In this document: piece after piece, positions 1 through 5,366 of the stretch | Layout: the number at the start of each line of letters is the position of its first letter | Numbering within the stretch: position 1 is the first letter of the stretch | Origin: Methanoregula sp. | GTDB lineage: Archaea > Halobacteriota > Methanomicrobia > Methanomicrobiales > Methanospirillaceae | Assembly (NCBI GenBank): GCA_028705545.1 | Contig: JAQWDG010000128.1 | Span: 1-5,418, forward strand | Length of the DNA: 5,418 nt | Direction: 5' to 3' | Position numbers and translations under genes: made by a program | The notes under the pieces: generated by a model | The model's database searches: none | What the model was told of the DNA's origin: nothing | The model's input: only the letters and a program-made list of their open reading frames with translations

Positions 1-407
1 TCGAACTCGGCCTGGTGATCGTGCCGGCTGCGCTCTCGCTCCTTTTCTTCTCCCGGGAACTCAACATCTTTTCCATGGGCGAGGAGGACGCGATCCACCT
101 TGGGGTCAACACCGAAAAACTCAAACTCGTCCTCCTCGGGATCAGTTCGCTTGTCACCGGGATCGCGGTGGCAATCGCCGGCTGCATCGGGTTTGTCGGC
201 CTGATTACCCCGCACGTTGTCCGGCTCGTGGTCGGTCCGGACCACCGGGTCCTGCTGCCGGCCGCGATGCTTGCCGGGGGAATCCTCCTTGCACTTTCCG
301 ACACCGTGGCCCGGACGATAGGTAACGAGATGCCGGTCGGGATCGTGACAGCGTTTTTAGGCGCACCGTTCTTCATCTGGCTCCTGAAACGGAGGTACGC
401 CGCATGA
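1..407 (+). CDS. btuC: FecCD/BtuC-type ABC transporter permease, C-terminal part
   Basis: Membrane permease subunit of a type II ABC importer for corrinoids, haem or iron chelates. Only the last ~135 codons are present; the frame is open from base 3 and the N-terminal 60% or so of a usual 330-350 residue protein lies upstream. Visible are a hydrophobic helix, then GEEDAIHLGV (the FecCD cytoplasmic stretch ahead of the ATPase-contact region), then a long hydrophobic segment running into GFVGLITPHVVRLVVGPDHR, a strong family signature. Further helices follow and a C-terminal MPVGIVTAFLGAPFFIWLLK, also typical. The stop overlaps the ATG of the ATPase gene (ATGA), so the two are translationally coupled. 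The family is certain. The substrate is inferred as corrinoid from the diamide synthase downstream; iron-siderophore or haem transport cannot be excluded from this fragment. The GTG at 15 is an internal codon, not the start. Confidence 0.93.
   Translation, partial: ELGLVIVPAALSLLFFSRELNIFSMGEEDAIHLGVNTEKLKLVLLGISSLVTGIAVAIAGCIGFVGLITPHVVRLVVGPDHRVLLPAAMLAGGILLALSDTVARTIGNEMPVGIVTAFLGAPFFIWLLKRRYAA
391..396 (+). promoter_or_regulatory. Shine-Dalgarno site for the ABC ATPase gene
   Basis: GGAGGT, a perfect match to the archaeal anti-SD, sits 7 bases ahead of the ATG at 404 and inside the last codons of the permease gene. It supports the 404 start and coupled translation across the ATGA overlap. 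Confidence 0.85.
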
Positions 408-1654
408 TCGAACTTTCCGGCCTTGACGTGAACTACGGGGCACGAAAAGTACTCGACGCGATCACGCTCGAAGCAAAAACCGGTGCCTTTGTCGGGATCA
501 TCGGCCCGAACGGATCGGGAAAGACCACGCTCTTAAAAGCCGTCAGCCGGATCGTCGCACCTGCGGCCGGGATCATTAAACTCGACGGCCGGCCGCTTGA
601 CGCGCTCACGAGCCGCGAGCTTGCGCAGTCCATCGCGGTTGTCCCGCAGGAGACAAAGGCCGGGTTTGACTTTACGGTCCGGGACGTGGTGCTGATGGGC
701 CGCTACCCCCGGCTCGGCCGGTTCGGGAAAGAGACAAAAGCCGATCTTGCGGCCTGCGACCGGGCAATGGAACTTACCGGTATCACGCACCTTGCGGCCC
801 GGCCCATCAATGCCATCAGCGGCGGCGAACTCCAGCGGGCGATCATTGCCCGGGCGCTCGCGCAGGAACCCCGTCACCTGCTGCTCGATGAGGCGACTTC
901 GCACCTCGACATCAGCCACCAGGTCGAGATCCTTTCGACCATCAAAAAACTCTCCGCAGAGATCGCGGTAATCGGTGTCTTCCACGACCTCAACCTCGCC
1001 GCGTACTTCTGCGACGATATCATCGTTTTAAACGGAGGGAGGATCGTGACGGCCGGCACACCGGCCGGAGTGATCACGCCAAAAACCCTCGTGGATGTTT
1101 TCGGCATCACGGCATCGGTGAGCATCCATCCCGAGACCGGAAAACCACTCGTCGTCCTGCTCCCGCAGTCTCCCGAAACCACACCCGCCGGCCTCCGGGT
1201 ACACGTGATCTCCGGAGGCGGGACGGGCGCTTCGGTCATTCAGGCCCTGCACCGGGCCGGCTGCCGGGTAACGACCGGTGTCCTTGCCCTGAACGATTCG
1301 GATTATGCTGCCGCGGCCCGGCTTGCCCTCCCCTGCATAACGGAACCGCCGTTTGCGCCCATCACCGGGCCCTCTCACACAGCGCTGGCACAACAGATCG
1401 GCGAAGCGGATATTGTCGTCCTCACCGCGGCGCCGTTCGGGCAGGGAAACCTCGACAACCTCCGCGTCCTTGCAGAAGAAACAACAGTCCCGGTCCTCTT
1501 TGTTGCGGAAAACGGGAAGGCCGTTGTGCCGGACTTTACCGGAGGTGTGGCCACGGCATACCTTGACCGCATGGCAGCTTCCGGCCGGCTCACGGTCGTT
1601 ACCGGATCCGATCTTATTTCCCGCTGCACTACGAAAGGAGATATAATTCCATGA
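404..1654 (+). CDS. btuD: ABC importer ATPase (BtuD-like) with extra C-terminal domain
   Basis: Energises the FecCD-type importer encoded upstream by binding and hydrolysing ATP at the cytoplasmic face. Residues 1-250 form a complete ABC ATPase: Walker A GPNGSGKTT (34-42), Q-loop Gln82, signature SGGELQR (139-145), Walker B ending LLLDE (159-163), D-loop SHLD (166-169) and switch His194 in GVFHDLN. Residues from about 264 to 416 are an additional domain absent from the usual ~255-residue subunits. It opens with a glycine-rich VISGGGTGAS (268-277) after a beta strand and contains VLALNDSD (293-300), PPFAPI (315-320) and APFGQGNLDNL (343-353), which suggests a Rossmann-like fold. From memory, haloarchaeal BtuD proteins are also about 400 residues with a similar tail, which favours corrinoid import. 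The role of the tail is not known to me. The start has a perfect SD site, and the stop overlaps the next ATG (ATGA at 1651). Confidence 0.93.
   Translation: MIELSGLDVNYGARKVLDAITLEAKTGAFVGIIGPNGSGKTTLLKAVSRIVAPAAGIIKLDGRPLDALTSRELAQSIAVVPQETKAGFDFTVRDVVLMGRYPRLGRFGKETKADLAACDRAMELTGITHLAARPINAISGGELQRAIIARALAQEPRHLLLDEATSHLDISHQVEILSTIKKLSAEIAVIGVFHDLNLAAYFCDDIIVLNGGRIVTAGTPAGVITPKTLVDVFGITASVSIHPETGKPLVVLLPQSPETTPAGLRVHVISGGGTGASVIQALHRAGCRVTTGVLALNDSDYAAAARLALPCITEPPFAPITGPSHTALAQQIGEADIVVLTAAPFGQGNLDNLRVLAEETTVPVLFVAENGKAVVPDFTGGVATAYLDRMAASGRLTVVTGSDLISRCTTKGDIIP
1637..1640 (+). promoter_or_regulatory. Shine-Dalgarno site for the TIM-barrel gene
   Basis: AAAGGAGAT with its GGAG core lies 10 bases ahead of the ATG at 1651. 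It fixes that start even though the upstream gene is still being read there. Confidence 0.75.
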
Positions 1655-2409
1655 CCGCACGCTATGGCTGCTCCACATTCTGCTGCATGAACCTTCCCCT
1701 TTGTGAGGCACTCCCGTTTGTCCGCGAAAAGACCGACCGGATCGAGATCGTCTCCGAAGGTCTCCACGACCTCTTCCGGTACCACGAGGACTGCCAGTCG
1801 GTCTCGGCGCATTACACCGTGCACGCTCCCCTTTCGGACATCAACCTCGCAAGCACGAACGAGCGGATCCGGGCCGCAAGCCTTGGGGTGATCGACGACC
1901 TTTGCGGGATCTGCGACAGTATCCACGCGACCGTGCTCGTGGTCCACCCGGGTTATTTCCCGTGGGAGAACATGCGGTCGGTCTCCCGCGAATCCCTGCT
2001 CCGGTCGCTCGACGATCTCTGCATTGTCCAGCAGGAACACGATGTGCGAATCGGGATCGAGAACATGGGCTCGTGGGAGTGTCTCCACTTCCGCCAGCCG
2101 GACCTCGTCCCCGAGCTCGCGTCCCGGGACATCGGCTTCGTGCTGGACGTCGGACATGCCCGGCTCAACAACGCCCTTGAAACGTTTGCGGAAACGAGCG
2201 CACCCTGCCACATCCATCTCCACGACAATACGGGATCGAATGACGACCACGCGGCCTGCGGAGCCGGGACAATCGATTTCGCCCGGATCCTGCCGCACCT
2301 GCCCGACAATGCCTCGCGGGTGATAGAGGTCTCCGATATCGCGGCATACGAGCGGAGCGTGGCGTTCCTTACCGGGCTGGAGCACCCCATAAAACAAAAC
2401 CCGGCCTGA
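1651..2409 (+). CDS. Xylose-isomerase-like TIM-barrel protein (AP endonuclease 2 family), function unknown
   Basis: A 252-residue protein of the sugar phosphate isomerase/epimerase and endonuclease IV superfamily (Pfam AP_endonuc_2), probably a soluble metal-dependent enzyme. The metal-site pattern is well kept: His58 in YTVHAP, His99 in VVHPG, Glu137 in GIENMG, Asp166 and His169 in LDVGHA, His187/His189/His191 in HIHLHDN, His200 followed by GAGTIDF, and Glu226 in VIEVS. Length is normal for a single-domain member. The N-terminus is cysteine-rich (Cys7, 11, 12, 18), which is unusual but could be incidental. It sits between the BtuD-like ATPase (ATGA overlap) and the a,c-diamide synthase, so a step in corrinoid handling, such as work on the ribose or nucleotide-loop part of an imported cobamide, is conceivable. 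That is inference from context only. The family includes isomerases, epimerases, lyases and nucleases, and the sequence alone does not choose among them. Confidence 0.85.
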   Translation: MTARYGCSTFCCMNLPLCEALPFVREKTDRIEIVSEGLHDLFRYHEDCQSVSAHYTVHAPLSDINLASTNERIRAASLGVIDDLCGICDSIHATVLVVHPGYFPWENMRSVSRESLLRSLDDLCIVQQEHDVRIGIENMGSWECLHFRQPDLVPELASRDIGFVLDVGHARLNNALETFAETSAPCHIHLHDNTGSNDDHAACGAGTIDFARILPHLPDNASRVIEVSDIAAYERSVAFLTGLEHPIKQNPA

Positions 2410-2436
2410 CGCCGGCATACAACAGATTATACTCAC

Positions 2437-2444
2437 GGGAGTGG
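2437..2444 (+). promoter_or_regulatory. Shine-Dalgarno site deciding the diamide synthase start
   Basis: GGGAGTGG includes the SD core GGAG (2438-2441), 11 bases ahead of the ATG at 2453. An in-frame GTG at 2441 lies inside this motif and has no ribosome-binding site of its own, so ATG 2453 is the better start. ATG 2459 remains possible. Confidence 0.6.
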
Positions 2445-2452
2445 CAAACGAG

Positions 2453-3814
2453 ATGATCATGCATACCGCGATCCCCCGGATCCTTGTGGCCGGCACGCAC
2501 AGCGGCTGTGGCAAGACCACGATTGCCACCGGCCTGATGGCAGCGCTCGTGGCCCGGGGCATTCGTGTCCAGCCGTTCAAGACCGGCCCGGACTTCATCG
2601 ACCCCTCGCACCACACGCTCATCTGCGGCCGGCCGTCACGGAACCTTGACATCTGCATGATGGGCGGGGCCGGGATCAAACGGACATTTACCGATGCCTC
2701 GGCCGGTGCCGATATCGCGGTGATCGAAGGCGCGATGGGTCTCTTTGACGGACGCGAGGGTTCCGATACCGCGAGCGCAGCACACGTGGCCCGGGTGCTT
2801 AACGCCCCCGTGCTCCTTGTCGTGGACGTTCATGCGGTCTCGCGCAGCATCCATGCGACGATAAAAGGATTCAGGGACTTCGATCCCCGGGTAAAGATCG
2901 CCGGCGTTATCTACAACCGGGGCGGGAGCGAGCGGCACCGGCAGATGATCGCGGAAGAGGAATTTGTCCCGGCGCTCGGCTGGGTGCCCCGGCAGCCGGA
3001 CGCGGAGGTAAAGAGCAGGCACCTCGGCCTGCTCATGGCAAGCGAATCGCCGGCGCTTAAAAAATACGGCAGCGTGATCGCGGAGACCTGCAATCTCGAC
3101 AGGATCCTTGCCATTGCCCGGGCCGCCCCGCCGCTCCCAGTGTCAGAGACCGCCACATCAAAAGCCCGGCCGAAAAAGGACCGGCCCATAATAGCGGTCG
3201 CACGGGATGCAGCGTTCTGCTTCTATTACCAGGACAATCTCGACCGGCTCGCCCGGGCCGGCGCGGAGATCCGGGAATTTTCCCCGGTGGCCGGTGAGAT
3301 CCCGGAGGCAGATGCAATCTATCTCGGCGGGGGATACCCGGAGCTCCACGCAGCAGCGCTCGAAAGATCAAGATCCACAAAGGCCATCCGATCCCGTGCA
3401 GAAAACGGGATGCCGGTCTACGGCGAATGCGGCGGGCTCATGTATCTCTGCGGCTCGCTCGAGTCTGATGGAAAAAAATACAAAATGACCGGCATCCTGC
3501 CCGGCCGGGCCGTCATGACAAAACGTCTTGCAGCGCTCGGGTACGTGAACGGCACATTTTCCGGTGCCGGCAGCCTCTGGCCGGGCACGGTCGCGGTCCG
3601 TGGCCATGAGTTCCATTACTCAAAAGTCGAATGCGACCGCGATGCACGCTTCGCGATCCGGCTGCGTCAGGGATCCGGCATCGGGAGCGGGAACGATGGT
3701 CTTACCGAACACGCCGCGATCGGGGCGTACACCCACGCGTACTTCAGCGATGCATTCTGCAAAAAGTTCGTTGCGGCAGCAGCAGCGTACCGGAAAAATG
3801 CCGGGCGGAAGTGA
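2453..3814 (+). CDS. cbiA: Cobyrinate / Ni-sirohydrochlorin a,c-diamide synthase (CbiA/CfbB type)
   Basis: Glutamine- and ATP-dependent amidase that converts the a and c acetate side chains of a tetrapyrrole to amides: cobyrinate in cobalamin synthesis (CbiA), or Ni-sirohydrochlorin in coenzyme F430 synthesis (CfbB). At 453 residues it is full length. The N-terminal dethiobiotin-synthetase-like domain shows P-loop GTHSGCGKTT (14-23), PFKTGPDFIDP (41-51) and VIEGAMGLFDG (90-100). A basic, low-complexity linker lies near 225-245. The C-terminal class I-type amidotransferase domain has LGGGYPELHA (291-300), nucleophile Cys326 in YGECGGLMYL, GHEFHYS (384-390) and a terminal GAYTHAYF (424-431) with a probable catalytic His428. 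The linked importer favours the cobalamin role. No F430 (cfb) genes are in view, but the two activities cannot be told apart by these motifs. Its stop overlaps the next ATG (TGATG). Confidence 0.93.
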   Translation: MIMHTAIPRILVAGTHSGCGKTTIATGLMAALVARGIRVQPFKTGPDFIDPSHHTLICGRPSRNLDICMMGGAGIKRTFTDASAGADIAVIEGAMGLFDGREGSDTASAAHVARVLNAPVLLVVDVHAVSRSIHATIKGFRDFDPRVKIAGVIYNRGGSERHRQMIAEEEFVPALGWVPRQPDAEVKSRHLGLLMASESPALKKYGSVIAETCNLDRILAIARAAPPLPVSETATSKARPKKDRPIIAVARDAAFCFYYQDNLDRLARAGAEIREFSPVAGEIPEADAIYLGGGYPELHAAALERSRSTKAIRSRAENGMPVYGECGGLMYLCGSLESDGKKYKMTGILPGRAVMTKRLAALGYVNGTFSGAGSLWPGTVAVRGHEFHYSKVECDRDARFAIRLRQGSGIGSGNDGLTEHAAIGAYTHAYFSDAFCKKFVAAAAAYRKNAGRK

Positions 3815-4101
3815 TGGTAATGCCCCGGGATACGCTCTCTCCCTGTGCGGCCGATGCCCTCTATAGTATCTGCCAGATCAAGGTAGCGGGAAAACCGGTC
3901 GGGATTGCCGGACTTCCGGCAGCCTTTGCCGCGGTGGACGCACAAGGGCTGACACGCGATGCAGAGATCGCGGCAGAGCTCATGCGCCGGGTGGAAAAAG
4001 AGAATTACATCCCTCCGGCGCTTACGGAAGAATATTCTGCCGCTTTGCTTGCCGAATACCGCAGGACGGTAACAAAACACGAGCCCCCTTCCTTCGGGTA
4101 A
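3814..4101 (+). CDS. Small conserved-looking protein of unknown function
   Basis: A 95-residue, probably cytosolic protein starting at the ATG that shares its first base with the diamide synthase stop (TGATG); ATG 3820 is an alternative. No signal peptide or membrane segment is seen. An N-terminal half (residues 14-36) with CQIKVAGKPVGIAGL looks like beta strands. A charged helical half follows, with EIAAELMRRVEKENYIPP and TEEYSAALLAEYRR. The pattern of a small V-x-G-K-x-V-G-I unit followed by NYIPP and an E/Y-rich helix reminds me of small uncharacterised proteins seen in methanogens and other anaerobes, but I cannot name a family. Its two cysteines (Cys11, Cys20) do not form a CxxC. Codon use matches the upstream genes and the frame is intact to 4101, so it is likely a real gene and the last of the operon. 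A longer reading of the same frame from 3631 would overlap the diamide synthase deeply and is rejected. Confidence 0.78.
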   Translation: MVMPRDTLSPCAADALYSICQIKVAGKPVGIAGLPAAFAAVDAQGLTRDAEIAAELMRRVEKENYIPPALTEEYSAALLAEYRRTVTKHEPPSFG

Positions 4102-4174
4102 TTGTCAGTTCCACTTTCCCGCATTTACCCACAAGAGGGAGATATCATGAATTTTTACTCATGACATGAAACTG

Positions 4175-4188
4175 CCCCAATATTGGGG
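4175..4188. repeat. 14-bp perfect palindrome with competing partner
   Basis: CCCCAATATTGGGG is its own reverse complement. As RNA it forms a CCCCA/TGGGG hairpin with loop ATAT. The same TGGGG (4184-4188) can instead pair with CCCCA at 4199-4203, so the two helices are mutually exclusive. As DNA it could be a dimeric-protein operator. The palindrome is certain; its role is not. Confidence 0.75.
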
Positions 4189-4246
4189 AGGTAGGAGCCC
4201 CCAGGTAAAATAACCCCGAATCACGCTCCGTTTCCCACTTATGCAC

Positions 4247-4290
4247 CCGGACCGTTTCCGGAAAAGCTCGCAAATCCGTCCTTTTTTGTT
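4247..4290 (+). terminator. Possible transcription terminator: small hairpin and T-tract
   Basis: A 5-bp stem CCGGA (4247-4251) / TCCGG (4257-4261) is followed about 20 bases later by CTTTTTTGTTT (4281-4290). Archaeal termination depends mostly on T-tracts, so this could end the rightward operon. It lies 180 bases past the last stop codon. Confidence 0.3.
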
Positions 4291-4295
4291 TCTGT

Positions 4296-4318
4296 GGAGA
4301 ATATGCCCTGTATTCTCC
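4296..4318. repeat. Inverted repeat, 8-bp stem with 7-base loop
   Basis: GGAGAATA (4296-4303) and TATTCTCC (4311-4318) are perfect reverse complements around TGCCCTG. This is a stable hairpin on either strand. It is not followed by a T-tract on either strand, so it does not look like a simple terminator. Confidence 0.75.
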
Positions 4319-4359
4319 CCGTTTAACAAAATACCGCAGATTTGCAGTTCATTAAACGG
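4319..4359. repeat. Inverted repeat abutting the previous hairpin
   Basis: CCGTTTAA (4319-4326) and TTAAACGG (4352-4359) pair perfectly across 25 bases. The left arm begins at the base after the preceding hairpin, so the two helices could stack. The enclosed GATTTGC (4339-4345) is complementary to GCAAATC at 4270-4276, which would make a pseudoknot with this stem. Confidence 0.75.
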
Positions 4360-4378
4360 CTACCGGAGCCCTTCCTTT

Positions 4379-4460
4379 CGACCCTGTTTTGACCCCCTGC
4401 TTTTTACTCATCCAAACCCAGAAAACGCCACGAGAACGCGAATATGAGGGTCGGTTTTTT
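4379..4460 (+). terminator. Possible terminator: distant stem and T-tract
   Basis: CGACCCT (4379-4385) pairs with AGGGTCG (4447-4453), which runs directly into GGTTTTTTC with six T at 4455-4460. The 61-base loop is long, so the stem may be fortuitous. The T-tract alone is a reasonable archaeal termination site for rightward transcription. Confidence 0.3.
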
Positions 4461-4505
4461 CAGGGATACACGAAAAATCGGAGTGTCGACAGGACGAGTA
4501 CAACA

Positions 4506-4877
4506 TTACTTCTTTCTTTTAACTCCACGATTGATGATTTCATCGTCATCGATCATATGGATCTTCATGTGCTTGATCGCCCAGTCGCAAAGAGCATCGA
4601 GGAGTGGGATGATCGTCTTTCCGAGCGGCGTAAGTGAATATTCCACTTTGGGTGGGATCTGGGAGTACACTTTTCTCCGGATCACACCATCCTGTTCCAG
4701 TTCGCGCAACTGCTTTGTCAGCATCACATCCGTAATGCCGGGAATTGACCGCCGGAGATCGCTGAACCGCAGTACATGTTTCCTGAGGAACCAGATGATC
4801 AGCGGTTTCCACTTCCCGCCGATCACATCGAGCGTACCCTCCACCGGGCAGAAATAACAGGAAGGATCTTTCATCAT
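4506..4877 (-). CDS. HxlR-family winged-helix transcriptional regulator
   Basis: A DNA-binding regulator of the HxlR/YodB type, expected to act as a dimer. Numbering from the ATG at 4877 gives 123 residues, normal for the family. The signature is clear: DVIGGKWKPLI (17-27), LRFSDLRRSIPGI (36-48) with the recognition helix in LTKQLRELEQDG (53-64), wing VYSQIPPKVEYSLTPLGK (70-87), then a dimerisation helix and a basic tail ending KRKK. Cys7 and Cys10 form a CxxC pair just before PVE. A single cysteine at about this place is the redox or electrophile sensor in YodB/HypR-type members, so thiol sensing is plausible but inferred. A GTG at 4886 would add three residues, but a TATA element 25 bases upstream of ATG 4877 suggests a leaderless message starting there. 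It is transcribed divergently from the membrane protein to its right, a possible target. Confidence 0.92.
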   Translation of the reverse strand: MMKDPSCYFCPVEGTLDVIGGKWKPLIIWFLRKHVLRFSDLRRSIPGITDVMLTKQLRELEQDGVIRRKVYSQIPPKVEYSLTPLGKTIIPLLDALCDWAIKHMKIHMIDDDEIINRGVKRKK

Positions 4878-4897
4878 ATTTTTCACTATGTTTTTAT

Positions 4898-4923
4898 TTA
4901 GTATATACGATTCGAATTAGTAT
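4898..4923. promoter_or_regulatory. Candidate operator: direct repeats around the TATA box
   Basis: TTAGTAT occurs at 4898-4904 and again at 4917-4923, 19 bases apart (about two helical turns), with the palindrome ATTCGAAT at 4910-4917 between them. The first copy overlaps the TATA box, so a bound protein would block transcription. Autoregulation by the HxlR-family protein is a natural but unproven reading. Confidence 0.4.
4901..4908 (-). promoter_or_regulatory. TATA box for the HxlR-family gene
   Basis: GTATATAC, itself a palindrome, lies in an AT-rich stretch and is centred about 27 bases from ATG 4877 on the minus strand. That is the archaeal TATA-to-start spacing, predicting transcription start at or next to the ATG (leaderless). 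Confidence 0.55.
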
Positions 4924-4927
4924 CCTC

Positions 4928-4937
4928 TATTAATTTA
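4928..4937 (+). promoter_or_regulatory. Possible TATA element for the rightward membrane protein gene
   Basis: TATTAATTTA is the most TATA-like stretch on the + strand here and predicts a start near 4960. That gives either a ~119-base leader before ATG 5079 or a leaderless message at ATG 4959. No clear BRE can be assigned. Confidence 0.3.
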
Positions 4938-4962
4938 GCGAAATCCAAAATCTGGATAATGA

Positions 4963-5015
4963 GCAGGAAACAAACCGGTCAAGATAAATCTCAAGGTGCA
5001 TCAGGGGTTTCCTGC
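4963..5015 (+). repeat. 9-bp inverted repeat in the leader of the membrane protein gene
   Basis: GCAGGAAAC (4963-4971) and GTTTCCTGC (5007-5015) are perfect reverse complements with 35 bases between. If transcription starts near 4960 this stem forms the very 5' end of the message. It could be an RNA-stabilising or regulatory structure; no known riboswitch is recognised. Confidence 0.6.
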
Positions 5016-5078
5016 CCTTCACTCCCGGGGGGATTTCGGGGATTTTTCGGTTCTTTGTTTTCGTACTGCCCCTATACG

Positions 5079-5366
5079 ATGCTTGCAAAAAAGATCCTCC
5101 GGTTCCTGCGGGGCGAGACCGGAACGCCCGCGAATCAGATCACAAACCGGGAGATCCACCTGAAAAGCAATATTAGAATCGGGTATGGCATCATGCTCGT
5201 CGGGATTTTCTGTCCTATCTTCTGGTTATCCCTGCTGGCCGGAGCAAGAGGGAACCAACTCATGTTCAATGCGATCCATTCGTTCCTTGTGTTCCTGTTC
5301 GGCCTCGGGTTCGTGATCGTATACCGGATCCAGCTGGGAAGGGAATTCGGGGGCGCGGACCGCTGA
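5079..5366 (+). CDS. Small two-helix membrane protein of unknown function
   Basis: A 95-residue protein with a basic, amphipathic N-terminus (MLAKKILRFLRGETG), a polar stretch to about residue 34, a hydrophobic helix at about 35-55 (GYGIMLVGIFCPIFWLSLLAG), a short loop and a second helix at about 65-83, ending in a charged tail. Both ends are predicted cytoplasmic by the positive-inside rule. I do not recognise the family. The same frame extends upstream to ATG 4959, adding 40 residues. I prefer 5079 because codons before it lack the G/C-ending bias of this genome and those after it show it, and because the upstream segment contains the 9-bp stem. Neither start has a good SD site. The stop overlaps the ATG of the next gene. 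The divergent HxlR-family regulator may control it. Confidence 0.65.
   Translation: MLAKKILRFLRGETGTPANQITNREIHLKSNIRIGYGIMLVGIFCPIFWLSLLAGARGNQLMFNAIHSFLVFLFGLGFVIVYRIQLGREFGGADR

Larger units (their letters stand above)
4102..4505. other. Gene-free convergent intergenic region rich in inverted repeats
   Basis: About 400 bases between the end of the rightward operon and the end of the leftward HxlR gene. Base composition is less GC-rich than the genes, and no frame shows the codon bias of the neighbours. It holds a cluster of inverted repeats and T-tracts, listed separately, and a five-codon mini-ORF (4147-4164) with a GGGAG five bases upstream. A structured RNA, a dispersed repeat element, or simply a double terminator region are all possible. 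Confidence 0.7.

Noticed and set aside
2401..2415. CCGGC/GCCGG hairpin spanning the TIM-barrel stop codon
   Set aside because: Five base pairs with no T-tract, in a GC-rich genome where CCGG words are common; not convincing as a terminator or attenuator.
2426..2433. ATTATACT as a TATA box for the diamide synthase gene
   Set aside because: Spacing to the ATG would fit a leaderless start, but the gene has an SD site and sits only 43 bases after a coupled operon; match to the consensus is weak.
1375..2679. 434-codon minus strand frame across the TIM-barrel gene
   Set aside because: Long antisense frames are expected in GC-rich coding DNA; the + strand genes here have complete family motifs and ribosome-binding sites.
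3631..3813. Upstream extension of the 95-residue protein
   Set aside because: It would overlap the conserved C-terminal end of the diamide synthase in another frame; the ATG at 3814 at the TGATG junction is much more likely.
4147..4164. Five-codon mini-ORF MNFYS with GGGAG upstream
   Set aside because: SD-like sequence and spacing are good, but five codons with no downstream gene on the strand give nothing to support translation or leader-peptide function.
4241..4447. 68-codon + strand frame in the intergenic region
   Set aside because: No ribosome-binding site, codon use unlike the neighbouring genes, no domain-like sequence, and it runs through the inverted repeats; an open frame by chance.
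4102..4505. tRNA, CRISPR array or insertion sequence in the intergenic region
   Set aside because: No cloverleaf or CCA-end pattern, no regularly spaced repeats, and no transposase frame or flanking target duplication could be seen.
4444..4857. 137-codon + strand frame opposite the HxlR gene
   Set aside because: Antisense shadow of a clear HxlR-family gene; its translation has no recognisable features.
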